A DNA stretch of 64,000 bases from Pseudomonas protegens (GTDB taxonomy: Bacteria > Pseudomonadota > Gammaproteobacteria > Pseudomonadales > Pseudomonadaceae): positions 5,054,501 to 5,118,500 of the forward strand of contig NZ_CP031396.1 in the NCBI RefSeq assembly GCF_003363755.1, in the 5' to 3' direction. The position numbers and the translations under genes were made by a program. Every line of letters begins with the position of its first letter. The stretch's first letter is position 1. Below are positions 41,301-50,309 of the stretch, piece after piece. Below the pieces are notes generated by a model. It saw only the letters and a list, made by a program, of their open reading frames with translations, was not told where the DNA came from and made no database searches.

Positions 41301-42875
41301 ATGACTGTTACTGGACAGATGCTGATAGGTCACACCGCCGTGCTTGGCGGCCAGGGCTCGATTCATGGGCTGGCCGCCGCCAGTGGCGAGGTGTTGCAAC
41401 CGGCTTTCGGTGGCGCCTCGGCCGCTGAACTTGAGCGCGCCTGTGCCCTGGCGGAGGCGGCGTTCGATCCTTATCGCCAGTTGCCGCTTGCACAGCGGGC
41501 GGCATTTCTGGAGAGCATTGCCAGCCATATTCTGGGCTTGGGCGAGGAACTGATTGAGCGCTGTCACTTGGAAACCGGCTTGCCCCGGGCTCGCCTGGAA
41601 GGTGAGCGGGGGCGCACCGTCGGCCAATTGCGCCTGTTTGCCCAGGTAGTCCGTGACGGCGGTTTTCTCGGGGTCAGGATCGACCCGGCGCAACCTGAGC
41701 GTCAGCCTCTGCCCAGGGTCGAGCTGCGCCTGCGGCATATCGGCCTGGGCCCGGTGGCAGTGTTTGGCGCGTCGAACTTTCCCCTGGCGTTTTCCGTGGC
41801 CGGCGGCGACACCGCTTCGGCCCTGGCGGCGGGTTGTCCGGTGATCGTCAAGGCCCACTCGGCGCACCCCGGTACATCAGAGTTGGTGGGGCAGGCCATT
41901 GCCCGGGCCGCACAGAGCCTGGGATTGCCCGAGGGGGTGTTTTCGCTGCTGTTCGACAGCGGCCGGGCCATCGGCCAGGGGCTGGTGGCGGACCCGCGGA
42001 TCAAGGCAGTGGGGTTCACCGGCTCGCGCACGGGCGGGGTCGCGCTGATGCAGATCGCCGCATTACGTCCTGAGCCGATTCCCGTGTATGCCGAGATGAG
42101 CTCCATCAATCCGGTGCTGTTGATGCCCCAAGCCCTGGAGGCGCGGGCGGAGCAGATTGCTCCGGCGTTCGTTGCCTCACTGACCCAGGGCGCCGGGCAG
42201 TTTTGTACCAATCCGGGCTTGATCCTGGCCCTGGAAGGCTCGGCATTGCAGCACTTTGAAAGCGCCGCCGCCGCTGCCCTAGCCACACAGGCAGCGCAGA
42301 CCATGCTTACCCCAGGCATTCACCGCAGTTACTGCCAGGGCGTTGCCGCCCTGGCGGCCCATGCCCAGGTGCAGACCTTGGCCCAGGGCTTGGCGGGGCA
42401 GGGCACTCAGGCCCGAGGCGCGTTGTTCGCCACCTCGGCCGAGGCCTTCATGGGCTGCGCACAACTGCGGGAAGAGGTCTTTGGCCCGGCCTCGTTGATC
42501 GTTAGGTGCCCGGACTTTGCCGCCTTGCAACAGGTGCTGCAGAGCCTGGAGGGCCAGTTGACCATTGCGCTGCACCTGAGCGATGGCGATCACCCCCAGG
42601 TCCGCGCGCTGCTGCCGCTGTTGGAGCGCAAGGCCGGACGCCTGCTGGTCAACGGATTCGGCACTGGGGTCGAAGTGGCCCACGCCATGGTTCATGGCGG
42701 TCCGTTCCCCGCCACCTCCGACAGCCGCAGCACCTCGGTGGGCAGCCTGGCGATCCAGCGCTTTCTGCGTCCGGTGTCCTACCAGGATCTGCCTGAGGCG
42801 CTGTTGCCTGCCGAGCTGCACCGCGCCAATCCGTTGCAGGTGCGGCAACTGCTCGACGGTCAGTTCTCCGGTTGA
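41301..42875 (+). CDS. 2-oxoglutarate semialdehyde dehydrogenase (ALDH family)
   Basis: A 524-residue NAD(P)-dependent aldehyde dehydrogenase making 2-oxoglutarate, the last step of hydroxyproline breakdown. Conserved parts: 'VFGASNFPLAFSVAGGDTAS', 'AVGFTGSRTGG', the catalytic Cys in 'GAGQFCTNPGL', and 'EEVFGPASLIV'. I prefer the ATG at 41301, preceded by ACGAGG; the ATG at 41271 overlaps the permease stop and would add 10 residues. No other ALDH lies in the window. Confidence 0.87.
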   Translation: MTVTGQMLIGHTAVLGGQGSIHGLAAASGEVLQPAFGGASAAELERACALAEAAFDPYRQLPLAQRAAFLESIASHILGLGEELIERCHLETGLPRARLEGERGRTVGQLRLFAQVVRDGGFLGVRIDPAQPERQPLPRVELRLRHIGLGPVAVFGASNFPLAFSVAGGDTASALAAGCPVIVKAHSAHPGTSELVGQAIARAAQSLGLPEGVFSLLFDSGRAIGQGLVADPRIKAVGFTGSRTGGVALMQIAALRPEPIPVYAEMSSINPVLLMPQALEARAEQIAPAFVASLTQGAGQFCTNPGLILALEGSALQHFESAAAAALATQAAQTMLTPGIHRSYCQGVAALAAHAQVQTLAQGLAGQGTQARGALFATSAEAFMGCAQLREEVFGPASLIVRCPDFAALQQVLQSLEGQLTIALHLSDGDHPQVRALLPLLERKAGRLLVNGFGTGVEVAHAMVHGGPFPATSDSRSTSVGSLAIQRFLRPVSYQDLPEALLPAELHRANPLQVRQLLDGQFSG

Positions 42876-42991
42876 TCCGGGGCGAGACGGCGCTCCTTCT
42901 GGAGCGTGCCGCCTCGCCCGTACCTGTTGCCCCCTCCATCCACCAAGACTCTCCCACAGGAGCGTTCCCCACCAGCCATAGAGGTTCCAGA

Positions 42992-44005
42992 ATGTCTGAA
43001 TACATCACCCTGTCACTGGATGAAGTCCGCGCCCAGTCGTATCGGGTCCTTACCCATCACGGCCTGTCCGAGGCACATGCTCGGGTGATCGCCGAGGTCA
43101 TCACCCAGGGCCAGCGTGACGAGTGCCACTCCCACGGTGTGTACCGCCTGCTGGGCTGCGTGCGCTCGGTACGCGAGGGCAAGATCGACCCACAGGCCGA
43201 ACCCAGCGTGCGGCACATTTCCGCCGGGGTGCTGGAGGTCGATGCCCATTACGGCTACTCGTTGCTGGGCTTTCACACCGGCTTGCCGTTACTGGCGCAA
43301 AAGGCTCGCAGCCAGGGGATCGCCGCCATGGTGATCAAGCACTGTTTCCACTTCTCTGCGCTGTGGCCGGAGGTCGAGGCGATTGCCGCCAGCGGCTTGG
43401 TGGGCCTGGCGATGAACCCCAGTCACAGCTGGGTGGCCCCGGCCGGCGGCCGCCATCCGGTGTTCGGCACCAACCCCCTGGCCTTCGCCTGGCCGCGTCC
43501 GGGGGGCCACCCCTTTGTTTTTGATTTCGCCACCAGCGCCATCGCTCGTGGCGATATCGAGCTGCATGCGCGCCAGGGCACGCCGATTCCCAGCCATTGG
43601 GCCATAGATGCCCAGGGCCAACCGACCACCGATGCCAGGGCGGCGTTGCAGGGCGCCATGCAGACCTTTGGCGGCCACAAGGGGTCGGCCCTGGCGGCGA
43701 TGATCGAGTTGCTAGCCGGCGCCTTGATTGGCGATCTGACCAGCGCCGAATCCATGGCGTTCGACGAGGGCGTGGGGGCGACACCTTGCCATGGCGAGCT
43801 GGTGCTGGCGTTCGATCCCCAGGTGTTTTTGGGCGAGGGTTATCAGCAGGGGCTGGAGCGGGCGGAAGGGTTGTTCGCGGCCATTGCCCAGCAAGGCGCG
43901 CGGTTGCCGTCGCAGCGGCGTTTTGAGGCCCGGGCGCGCAGCCTGGAGCAGGGGGTGCAGGTTCCCCGGGCACTGTGGAACGACATCCAGGCCTTGCTGC
44001 CATGA
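42992..44005 (+). CDS. Ldh-family imine reductase (pyrroline/piperideine-2-carboxylate reductase, DpkA-like)
   Basis: A 337-residue enzyme of the malate/L-lactate dehydrogenase-2 family, which has an unusual NAD(P) fold. Typical segments: 'HGVYRLLGCVRSVREG', 'VDAHYGYSLLGFHTGLPLL', 'GGRHPVFGTNPLAFAWP', and 'FGGHKGSALAAMIELLAGAL'. The best known Pseudomonas relative reduces cyclic imines of lysine and proline metabolism to the L-amino acids. Here it would recover proline-like imines formed around the D-hydroxyproline dehydrogenase. A strong hairpin follows the stop. Confidence 0.83.
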   Translation: MSEYITLSLDEVRAQSYRVLTHHGLSEAHARVIAEVITQGQRDECHSHGVYRLLGCVRSVREGKIDPQAEPSVRHISAGVLEVDAHYGYSLLGFHTGLPLLAQKARSQGIAAMVIKHCFHFSALWPEVEAIAASGLVGLAMNPSHSWVAPAGGRHPVFGTNPLAFAWPRPGGHPFVFDFATSAIARGDIELHARQGTPIPSHWAIDAQGQPTTDARAALQGAMQTFGGHKGSALAAMIELLAGALIGDLTSAESMAFDEGVGATPCHGELVLAFDPQVFLGEGYQQGLERAEGLFAAIAQQGARLPSQRRFEARARSLEQGVQVPRALWNDIQALLP

Positions 44006-44007
44006 CG

Positions 44008-44042
44008 CCCTGGGGGCGATGGAATCTCCATCGCCCCCAGGG
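44008..44042. terminator. Long hairpin between convergent genes
   Basis: CCCTGGGGGCGATGGA, loop ATC, TCCATCGCCCCCAGGG: a perfect 16-base stem starting three bases after the imine reductase stop. No T-run follows, but it separates convergent genes and probably acts as a bidirectional end signal. Confidence 0.7.
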
Positions 44043-44056
44043 TTCTGCGGGTCATG

Positions 44057-46213
44057 TCAGAAGCGCAGGTTGGCCGCCAGCTCGGCGGAACGCCCGGGCG
44101 CGACGGTGGCGAACAAGCCAACGTGGGACGCGTCGTAGTAGGTCTTGTCGGTGAGGTTGAGCACGTTGAACTGCAGGTCCAGGTTCTTGTTCACCCGATA
44201 GGCCAGCATGGCGTCGTAGCGCCAGTAGGCATCGAGGCTGCGGGTGTTTTCATCGTTGGTGTAGCGCTCGCCCACATAGTTGGCGCCGGCACCGACTTTC
44301 AGGCGGTCGGTGAGCATGTAGGTGCTCCACAGCGAGGCGCTGTTGGGGGCGATGAACTTCATCTGGTTGCCGTTGAAGTCGGTGTTCCTGCCTGAGGCGT
44401 ACTTGACCGTCTTGGCATCCAGGTAGGTGTAGCCCGCCATCACCTCCCATTGATCGGTGAGGTAACCGGTGGCCCCGACTTCAAAACCTTTCACTTCGAC
44501 ATCGCCATCCAGGGTCACTTCGTTGCTGATCGGGTCGTAGGTCCGGGCGTTGGTCTTCTCGGTCTTGAACACGGCTGCGGTCAGGGCCAGGCGCTCGTTG
44601 AGCAGGTCCCATTTGGTGCCCAGCTCGAGGCTGCGGCTCTTTTCCGGGTCCAGGTTGCTGAGCCGGCCGCCTGCTGCGCCATCGGCGCCGCCCGACTGCC
44701 CGGCGGTTTCGCCCGAAGGGTTGAACGAGGTGCCGTAGGACAGGTAGATGCTGCCGTAGGGCAGGGGCTTGAAGACGATGCCGCTTTGGTAGGTCCACAT
44801 ATTGCTGCGGTTGCTCTGGCTGGGGTCCCTGACGTGATAGGCGTCGTAGCGCAGGCCCAGGTTCAGGTCCCATTGCTCGTGCAGGGCGAGGGTGTCCATC
44901 ACATAGACGGCGCGGTTGTTGTGTCGGGTGACGGTGTGCTGGCCGTCGTCTCGTAGCACCGGGGCGAATGGGTCTTTTGGATTGGGGTGATTGAGGTCGC
45001 CCAGGTTGCTGTTCTTGGGGCTTGCATAACGATTCTTGACGTCGATCCGTTCGCGCGAGAACTCCAGGCCCGCGCTGTAGCTGTGGCCGATGGAGCCGGT
45101 GTCGAATGTGCCGAAGATGTCGGTCTGGTTGATCAGCGATTCGTTGACCACGTTGCGCCCGCGAGCCGCACGTTGCACGGTGTTCGCCTGTTCCTGCGCC
45201 GCCGTGGATATCGGCCGGCTCATGACGTAGTCCTGCATGCTGCGGCCCTGACGGGTGGTGTTGCGCAGGGTCAGGTGGTCGTTGAAGTCATGTTCCAGTT
45301 GCAAGGTCGCAAGGTCTGCCGAGGTCTTGCGGAAGTCGCGCTGGGTGAAGCCATAGAAGTTGTCGCGGTCGACCTTGATCGGCTTGCCGGAGATTTCCGA
45401 TACCGGGATGCCCTGGTCGGGCATGTCGTCGGTCTGCAGGTGGTAGTAGCTCAAGGTGGCGCGGGTGTCGGTGTTCAGGCCGAAGGTCACGCTCGGTGCC
45501 ACGCCCCAGCGCGACACTTGCACATGATCGCGCCCGGGGGTATCGGCTTCATGCTTCATGGCGTTCAGGCGCAGGGCCATGTTCTGTTCGGGCAGGTACT
45601 GGTTGAGGTCGAGGGTGCTGCGCCGCAGATGATCGGTGCCCAGGGTCAGGCTGCCGGCGCTGAAGTTCTCCTGCTGCGGTACTTTGCTGATCAGGTTGAT
45701 GGTGCCGCCGGTGGAGCCGCGTCCCGAGTAGGCCGAACCCGGGCCTTTGACGATCTCGATCTGCTCGTAGTTGAAGACTTCATGGTTCATCCGGCCGACG
45801 TCGCGGATGCCGTCGATCATGATGTCGGTACTGGCCTCGAAGCCGCGGATGAAGGGGCGATCCCCCAGCGGCGTTCCGCCTTCCCCGGCGCCGAAGGTGA
45901 TGCCCGGGGTGGTACGCAAGGCATCGGTCAGGGTCGACACGGCACGTTCCTGCATCAGGGTGTCGGTGATGATGGTCACCGACTTCGGCGTTTCCCGCAG
46001 GGGCGCGGTGAACTTCACCGAATCCGAGGCCTCGCGCTTGTAGCCGGGCTGATGCACCCCTTGCACATGGGTTGGCGCCAGGGTGACAGGTGTCGCCTCG
46101 GTGTGACGCTTGGCGTCTTCAGCAGCGGCTCCCAGGCTGGCTTCGCTGAGGGCCATCAGACCGAGAGAGGTGGACCACAACTTCCAGGGTTGTGGGCGGG
46201 CGGGACTGGACAT
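44057..46213 (-). CDS. TonB-dependent siderophore receptor
   Basis: A 718-residue outer-membrane receptor. After the signal peptide, the plug begins near 'PLRETPKSVTIITDTLMQE' and has 'IRGFEASTDIMIDGIRDVG' and 'IEIVKGPGSAYSGRGSTGGTI'; the barrel closes at 'RSAELAANLRF'. The plug resembles catecholate receptors of the Fiu/PiuA kind. Iron control is shown by a Fur box at 46244-46270. GGAGG precedes the ATG. No siderophore biosynthesis or sigma/anti-sigma pair is adjacent, so it probably imports a foreign siderophore. Confidence 0.92.
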   Translation of the reverse strand: MSSPARPQPWKLWSTSLGLMALSEASLGAAAEDAKRHTEATPVTLAPTHVQGVHQPGYKREASDSVKFTAPLRETPKSVTIITDTLMQERAVSTLTDALRTTPGITFGAGEGGTPLGDRPFIRGFEASTDIMIDGIRDVGRMNHEVFNYEQIEIVKGPGSAYSGRGSTGGTINLISKVPQQENFSAGSLTLGTDHLRRSTLDLNQYLPEQNMALRLNAMKHEADTPGRDHVQVSRWGVAPSVTFGLNTDTRATLSYYHLQTDDMPDQGIPVSEISGKPIKVDRDNFYGFTQRDFRKTSADLATLQLEHDFNDHLTLRNTTRQGRSMQDYVMSRPISTAAQEQANTVQRAARGRNVVNESLINQTDIFGTFDTGSIGHSYSAGLEFSRERIDVKNRYASPKNSNLGDLNHPNPKDPFAPVLRDDGQHTVTRHNNRAVYVMDTLALHEQWDLNLGLRYDAYHVRDPSQSNRSNMWTYQSGIVFKPLPYGSIYLSYGTSFNPSGETAGQSGGADGAAGGRLSNLDPEKSRSLELGTKWDLLNERLALTAAVFKTEKTNARTYDPISNEVTLDGDVEVKGFEVGATGYLTDQWEVMAGYTYLDAKTVKYASGRNTDFNGNQMKFIAPNSASLWSTYMLTDRLKVGAGANYVGERYTNDENTRSLDAYWRYDAMLAYRVNKNLDLQFNVLNLTDKTYYDASHVGLFATVAPGRSAELAANLRF

Positions 46214-46243
46214 TGAGATAGAGCCTCCGTTTTATTTGGAAGC

Positions 46244-46270
46244 GATTCTCATTAGATAATTATTATCATT
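46244..46270 (-). promoter_or_regulatory. Fur box
   Basis: On the receptor's strand the site reads AATGATAATAATTATC followed by TAATGAGAATC, which contains repeated NATA/TAT hexamers of the Fur consensus. It is 31-57 bases upstream of the receptor ATG. Confidence 0.85.
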
Positions 46271-46440
46271 CAATCAGATAGTTCTGAACAATGGTGTCGA
46301 AAAGTGTATGCGTGGCTGTATACGAAGTGAGGGGCTTGATCGGGTTTGCTGTGCGGAGCGACGTGTTTTCTTGCGGCGGGCCGTTTTCTTTTTCCGCCAG
46401 CCGCTGTTTCATGGTCGGCCATCAACCCAGGAGATCACGG

Positions 46441-46977
46441 ATGAATCTGCACTTCGAAACCCCCAATCTGATATTGCGTCCACGCACGCTCGAACACTTC
46501 GAGGCCTGCTTGCGCATGGACCCGGACCCTGAAGTCACGCGCTTCACTCCGGGGATCTGGGACGGTGGGCAATGGCATCGGGATTTCCTGCGGTCGCGTA
46601 TGACCCAGGACTTTGGTGAGCGATGCGGTTATTGGGCGATCTTCGCCAAGGAGGCCCCGGACGATTTACTGGGCTGGGTCTCGTTCATTCCTTTCGACGC
46701 CGTGGGCCCGGAACTGGAGATGGGCTGGCGTCTGGTGCGGCGGGCCTGGGGCCGGGGGGTGGCCTCTGAGGCCGCCAGGCGCATTGTCGAGCACGCCTTT
46801 GCCGACCCGGAGGTCGAGCGGATTGTCGCTGATGCTCACATCGACAATGGCGCCTCGTTGGCGGTGGCTCGCAAGCTGGGTTTTCGTTTCACTCACGACG
46901 GCGAGTTCGAAGGCCTGCCAAGCCGGTTTTTCGAAATGACCCGTGAGGATTTTCATCAGCAGACAGCGACCGGTTGA
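46441..46977 (+). CDS. GNAT-family N-acetyltransferase (RimJ/RimL-like)
   Basis: A 178-residue acetyltransferase. The N-terminal 'ETPNLILRPRTLEHFEACLR' is the usual start of RimJ-like GNATs; the acetyl-CoA motif is 'RAWGRGVASEAARRIVEHAF', and 'NGASLAVARKLGFRF' is the C-terminal strand-helix. Substrate unknown. It is divergent from the siderophore receptor; the 227-base gap contains the Fur box. Confidence 0.88.
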   Translation: MNLHFETPNLILRPRTLEHFEACLRMDPDPEVTRFTPGIWDGGQWHRDFLRSRMTQDFGERCGYWAIFAKEAPDDLLGWVSFIPFDAVGPELEMGWRLVRRAWGRGVASEAARRIVEHAFADPEVERIVADAHIDNGASLAVARKLGFRFTHDGEFEGLPSRFFEMTREDFHQQTATG

Positions 46978-47043
46978 AGGGCTGCTGGCTCTGGGGAGAC
47001 GGGGCGCCGTTGCGTGGCGCCCCGCAATGAAGACCGTTGCCGG

Positions 47044-47418
47044 TCAAAGGTGACGACTGACCCACCACAACACCAGGAAGGCGATAAGCGCGGCCAGGGC
47101 TGACAGCTGGAACAGATTGATCAGCCATTTCAGGCCCAGGGGGAAGTTCTTGTAGTCGCGCACATCCAAGCCGCCATTGCGCAGAAAGAGGTGGGGCATG
47201 GCGAACATTCCGCCGATGCACACCAGCATGCACAGACGGCTGAGAGGGTCTTTGCCCAGCAGTGGCATGCGAATGGCGACGACCCGGCAACGGGCCAGGT
47301 ATTTGACCATGTCATCGATCTTGAAATAGCCCAGGTAGACCTGGATCACCAGCGACACCAGTCCGGACATGACCACCAGAATCCAACCCGCGGTGTAAAT
47401 ATCTTTGGCGTTGCACAT
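47044..47418 (-). CDS. Small multi-pass membrane protein, unknown function
   Basis: A 124-residue protein with about three or four hydrophobic helices ('AGWILVVMSGLVSLVIQVYL', 'LCMLVCIGGMFAMPHLFL', 'LSALAALIAFLVLWWVS'). No family recognised. The 223-base gap upstream (to 47641) has no other gene. Confidence 0.65.
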   Translation of the reverse strand: MCNAKDIYTAGWILVVMSGLVSLVIQVYLGYFKIDDMVKYLARCRVVAIRMPLLGKDPLSRLCMLVCIGGMFAMPHLFLRNGGLDVRDYKNFPLGLKWLINLFQLSALAALIAFLVLWWVSRHL

Positions 47419-47641
47419 ATCTATTCAGTGACCTCCTCAAGCTTCACGACCAGGCGTTCAGCGTCGCACTCCTCCAATGAGCCCTGGCACGCAGGGCAGC
47501 CGACCACCATAGCACCCCTGGACCAAGGAGGGGCGCAGGGCTCCCCAGGGGCAGGAGAGTTGTAGCGACCCTAGCCGGGGGCTGGCCCGGTTGCCATGAG
47601 ACGAGTACCAAAGGCACGGGGGGCGTGCCGGAGGAGAGGGG

Positions 47642-47929
47642 TCAGAGCTTGGCGCAACGTTCCACGTCGGCCTGGGTGGTGACCTGGGTGTCGATGCCCA
47701 AACGGTACTTGCAGTAGTCGATGATCATCTGCCGGTACTCGGGCGTGAGCTTTTCCACGCGCCGGTAGTCGCCGTCATTGGCGTGGATATTGAAGAACTC
47801 CAGGCGCAGCGTCGGGGACTGCTTGATAAACCAGCGGGTGTGGGTCTCGGCTTCTTCCAGCTCGGTGTAGTAGCCGACGTTGAGCACCACCAGCAGGCCG
47901 AGGAATAGCAGGAATACGAGTTTTTTCAT
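47642..47929 (-). CDS. Small membrane-anchored protein, unknown function
   Basis: A 95-residue protein with one N-terminal hydrophobic segment ('LVFLLFLGLLVVLNVGYYTE') and a soluble tail ending 'VTTQADVERCAKL'. The segment may be a signal anchor. Two Cys in the tail could form a disulfide. The start at 47929 is favoured because the hydrophobic stretch begins there. No family recognised. Confidence 0.65.
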   Translation of the reverse strand: MKKLVFLLFLGLLVVLNVGYYTELEEAETHTRWFIKQSPTLRLEFFNIHANDGDYRRVEKLTPEYRQMIIDYCKYRLGIDTQVTTQADVERCAKL

Positions 47930-48488
47930 GGTACGGCTCCATCCATGGGCAGGGCGGCGCATGGTTCCGGCTTTGCTCATGCTTGGCAAGGGCCTGTCAT
48001 GAATTGTCACGCTTGCCGTCGGCAGGTTCAGCCAGCAGACAGTCGCAGGCTGTTAAAAGATTCGGACGCCCGGCAGGAGCAGGGTAGTGACAAGGGGGCA
48101 AGAAGGTCGGGATTCTGGAACTGGCCTGTTGATGCAATAGCAAAGAAAGCGATCTGCGGATCGCTTTTTTTGTCTTCGCAAGGTATGCGCCTGCCGATCT
48201 GCCAGGGTTTGCAGAGAGGGGCTCGAGCAGGACGCAATGGCCGGCAAGGTCGCTTTGTCATGGGGCGCTAGCGCTCTGGAACGGTCTTTTCAAGGTTGCT
48301 ATGTATTGTTCCGGGCAATACCGTTCGTCCGACGGATGGAATTGGCAAGCACTAGTCACTGCGTCATGCTGTCGATGGATGTCGTAATGCCACCATTTTG
48401 GGCTCAACCCGTTTCCAGGTGGTGTTTTCCCCCTGCGCTGCTGAGATAGGTTTTCTGATGAGTGTGTTGATCCTGCCTGAGGCGCGGT
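47930..48488. other. Long gene-free stretch with an orphan terminator and short leader frame
   Basis: No credible gene in 559 bases. A clear intrinsic terminator at 48146-48171 has no gene upstream on its strand, so a small RNA may end there. Right of it, a 13-codon frame (48458-48499) overlaps the EAL start. Confidence 0.4.
48146..48171 (+). terminator. Orphan intrinsic terminator
   Basis: AAAGCGATC, loop TGCG, GATCGCTTT plus more T's (seven in all). The strand polarity is rightward, but the nearest genes to the left point the other way. Confidence 0.8.
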
Positions 48489-50264
48489 ATGCCCGATAAG
48501 GCGTTGGTCGAGGAGCAGCGCCTGGCTGCTCTGTATGCCCTGGAACTGCTGGACACGGCCCGTTGTGAGCGTTTTGATCGTATTTGTCGTCTGGCGGCGC
48601 AGTACTTCAAGGTACCCACGGCCCTGATCACTCTGGTGGATCGGGATCGCCAGTGGTTCATGTCGCGGGTGGGCTTCGTCGCCGAGCAGACCCCCATCGA
48701 TCAATCGTTCTGTGCCTACACCATCAAGTCCGGCGATGTGTTTGAAGTGGAAAACGCCCGCCGGGATGTGCGCTTTCATGCCAATCCCCTGGTCACCGAA
48801 GATCCGTGCATCGGCTTTTATGCTGGCGCGCCGCTGATCACATCCACCGGCCATGCCATCGGCAGTTTGTGCGTCATCGATAAACAGCCCCAGCGCTTGA
48901 ATGCCGTCGAGCGCCAGCAACTGCGGGACCTGGCGTGCCTGGTGATGGAGCAGATCGAGCACCGTCAGCGCCAGACCCGTCGCGATCCGGTCAGCAGCCT
49001 GCCCAATCGGGAGCAATTCCAGAGCGATCTGTACGACCTGGCGGAACAGCATCCTGGTGAAAAGCGCGTGCTGGTGCTGGTGGATGCGGTGGACATGACC
49101 GTGGCTCACGAGCTGACCCTGGCCATGGGCATGGCTCCGTTTGAAATCATCGTGCGCTTCCTGGCCCAGCAACTGCTCACCTACCTGGGGCGGCATGTCC
49201 GGGTGTATCACGTCTCGGTCAAGCGTTTTGGCTTTCTGCTACCGGCAGCGCCGGGCATCGAACGTTTTCTCGAAGGGCTGGTTCGGCGTTTGCGGCGCCA
49301 GCCGCCGGGCCTTGAGTTGCCGATGATTCCCGGGGTATGTGCGGGCACCGTGGAGTTCTCCACGGACCGCGACGCGGTGCCGGACGTGCTGCGCAAAGCC
49401 ATGTTCGCCCTGGAGCTGGCGACCTTGAAGCGCAGCACCTGGGCGCCCTATGACGTGGTGCGGGACCAGGCCTATCGACGTGCCTTCAATCTGGCGTCGG
49501 ACATCAGCGAAGCCCTCGACAGCGGACAGATCTACCTGATGTTCCAGCCGCGCTTCGCCCTGCCCGATGGTGCCCAGGTCAGCGCCGAGGCGCTGATCCG
49601 CTGGGATCACCCTTGGCTGGGACCGATTTCCCCGGCGGAATTCATTCCGGTCATGGAGCGCAACGCCCTGATCCACCGGGTGACCCATTGGGTGATCAAC
49701 GCGGTGCTGGACAGGCTGCACAGCTGGAGTTCCAGCGATGTACAGCGCCTGTCGATCAACCTGTCCCCCCAGGATTTCGAGGACCAGGACATTGCCGATG
49801 TCCTCAGGGAGGCCTGCCAGCGTCACCGCATCGATCCCCGGCGCCTGGAGGTGGAGATCACTGAAGGTGCCTGGCTGCGCTCCAACCCCAAGGTGCTGGA
49901 TCAGTTGAGCAAGATACGCGGCCTGGGCATGGACGTGGCCATCGATGATTTCGGTACCGGCTACAGCAACTTCGCCTACCTGCATCAGATTCCCGCCAAT
50001 GTGGTGAAGCTCGACAAATCCATGGTCACGGACCTTGAGAGCAGCGCCCAGCACCAGAAGATCACCCGTTCGGTCATTGCCCTGGCCAGGGAGCTGGGCT
50101 ATCGCACCGTGGCCGAGGGCATCGAGAGTTTCAAATGCCTGCAGATGCTACGGGCCTTTGGCTGCGACGAAGCCCAGGGCTATTTCCTGGCCCGGCCCAT
50201 GGCCCAGGAAAAATTCCTCGCTCACAGCGGGGCCCGGCGTTTTCCGTTGCAGCAGGGCTTCTAG
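48489..50264 (+). CDS. GAF - degenerate GGDEF - EAL protein (probable c-di-GMP phosphodiesterase)
   Basis: A 591-residue protein. GAF domain about 20-155 ('GFYAGAPLITSTGHAIGSLCV'), GGDEF-like domain about 165-325, EAL domain about 340-580. The GGDEF position reads 'VKRFGFLLP', lacking the active-site residues, so no cyclase activity is expected. The EAL domain looks active: E367-A-L at 'SAEALIRWDHP', 'DDFGTGYSN' with D486-D487, and 'KLDKSMVTD'. It would hydrolyse c-di-GMP under GAF control. It is cytoplasmic. An overlapping short leader frame precedes it. Confidence 0.9.
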   Translation: MPDKALVEEQRLAALYALELLDTARCERFDRICRLAAQYFKVPTALITLVDRDRQWFMSRVGFVAEQTPIDQSFCAYTIKSGDVFEVENARRDVRFHANPLVTEDPCIGFYAGAPLITSTGHAIGSLCVIDKQPQRLNAVERQQLRDLACLVMEQIEHRQRQTRRDPVSSLPNREQFQSDLYDLAEQHPGEKRVLVLVDAVDMTVAHELTLAMGMAPFEIIVRFLAQQLLTYLGRHVRVYHVSVKRFGFLLPAAPGIERFLEGLVRRLRRQPPGLELPMIPGVCAGTVEFSTDRDAVPDVLRKAMFALELATLKRSTWAPYDVVRDQAYRRAFNLASDISEALDSGQIYLMFQPRFALPDGAQVSAEALIRWDHPWLGPISPAEFIPVMERNALIHRVTHWVINAVLDRLHSWSSSDVQRLSINLSPQDFEDQDIADVLREACQRHRIDPRRLEVEITEGAWLRSNPKVLDQLSKIRGLGMDVAIDDFGTGYSNFAYLHQIPANVVKLDKSMVTDLESSAQHQKITRSVIALARELGYRTVAEGIESFKCLQMLRAFGCDEAQGYFLARPMAQEKFLAHSGARRFPLQQGF

Positions 50265-50309
50265 CAGGCAGGGCAAGCCTGCCGAGGTGGCCGCGCAACG
50301 GCGGCCGCC

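Noticed and set aside
44008..44042. Hairpin read as a REP element
   Set aside because: It is a perfect 16-base stem with a 3-base loop lacking the REP core; its position right after a stop favours a gene-end signal.
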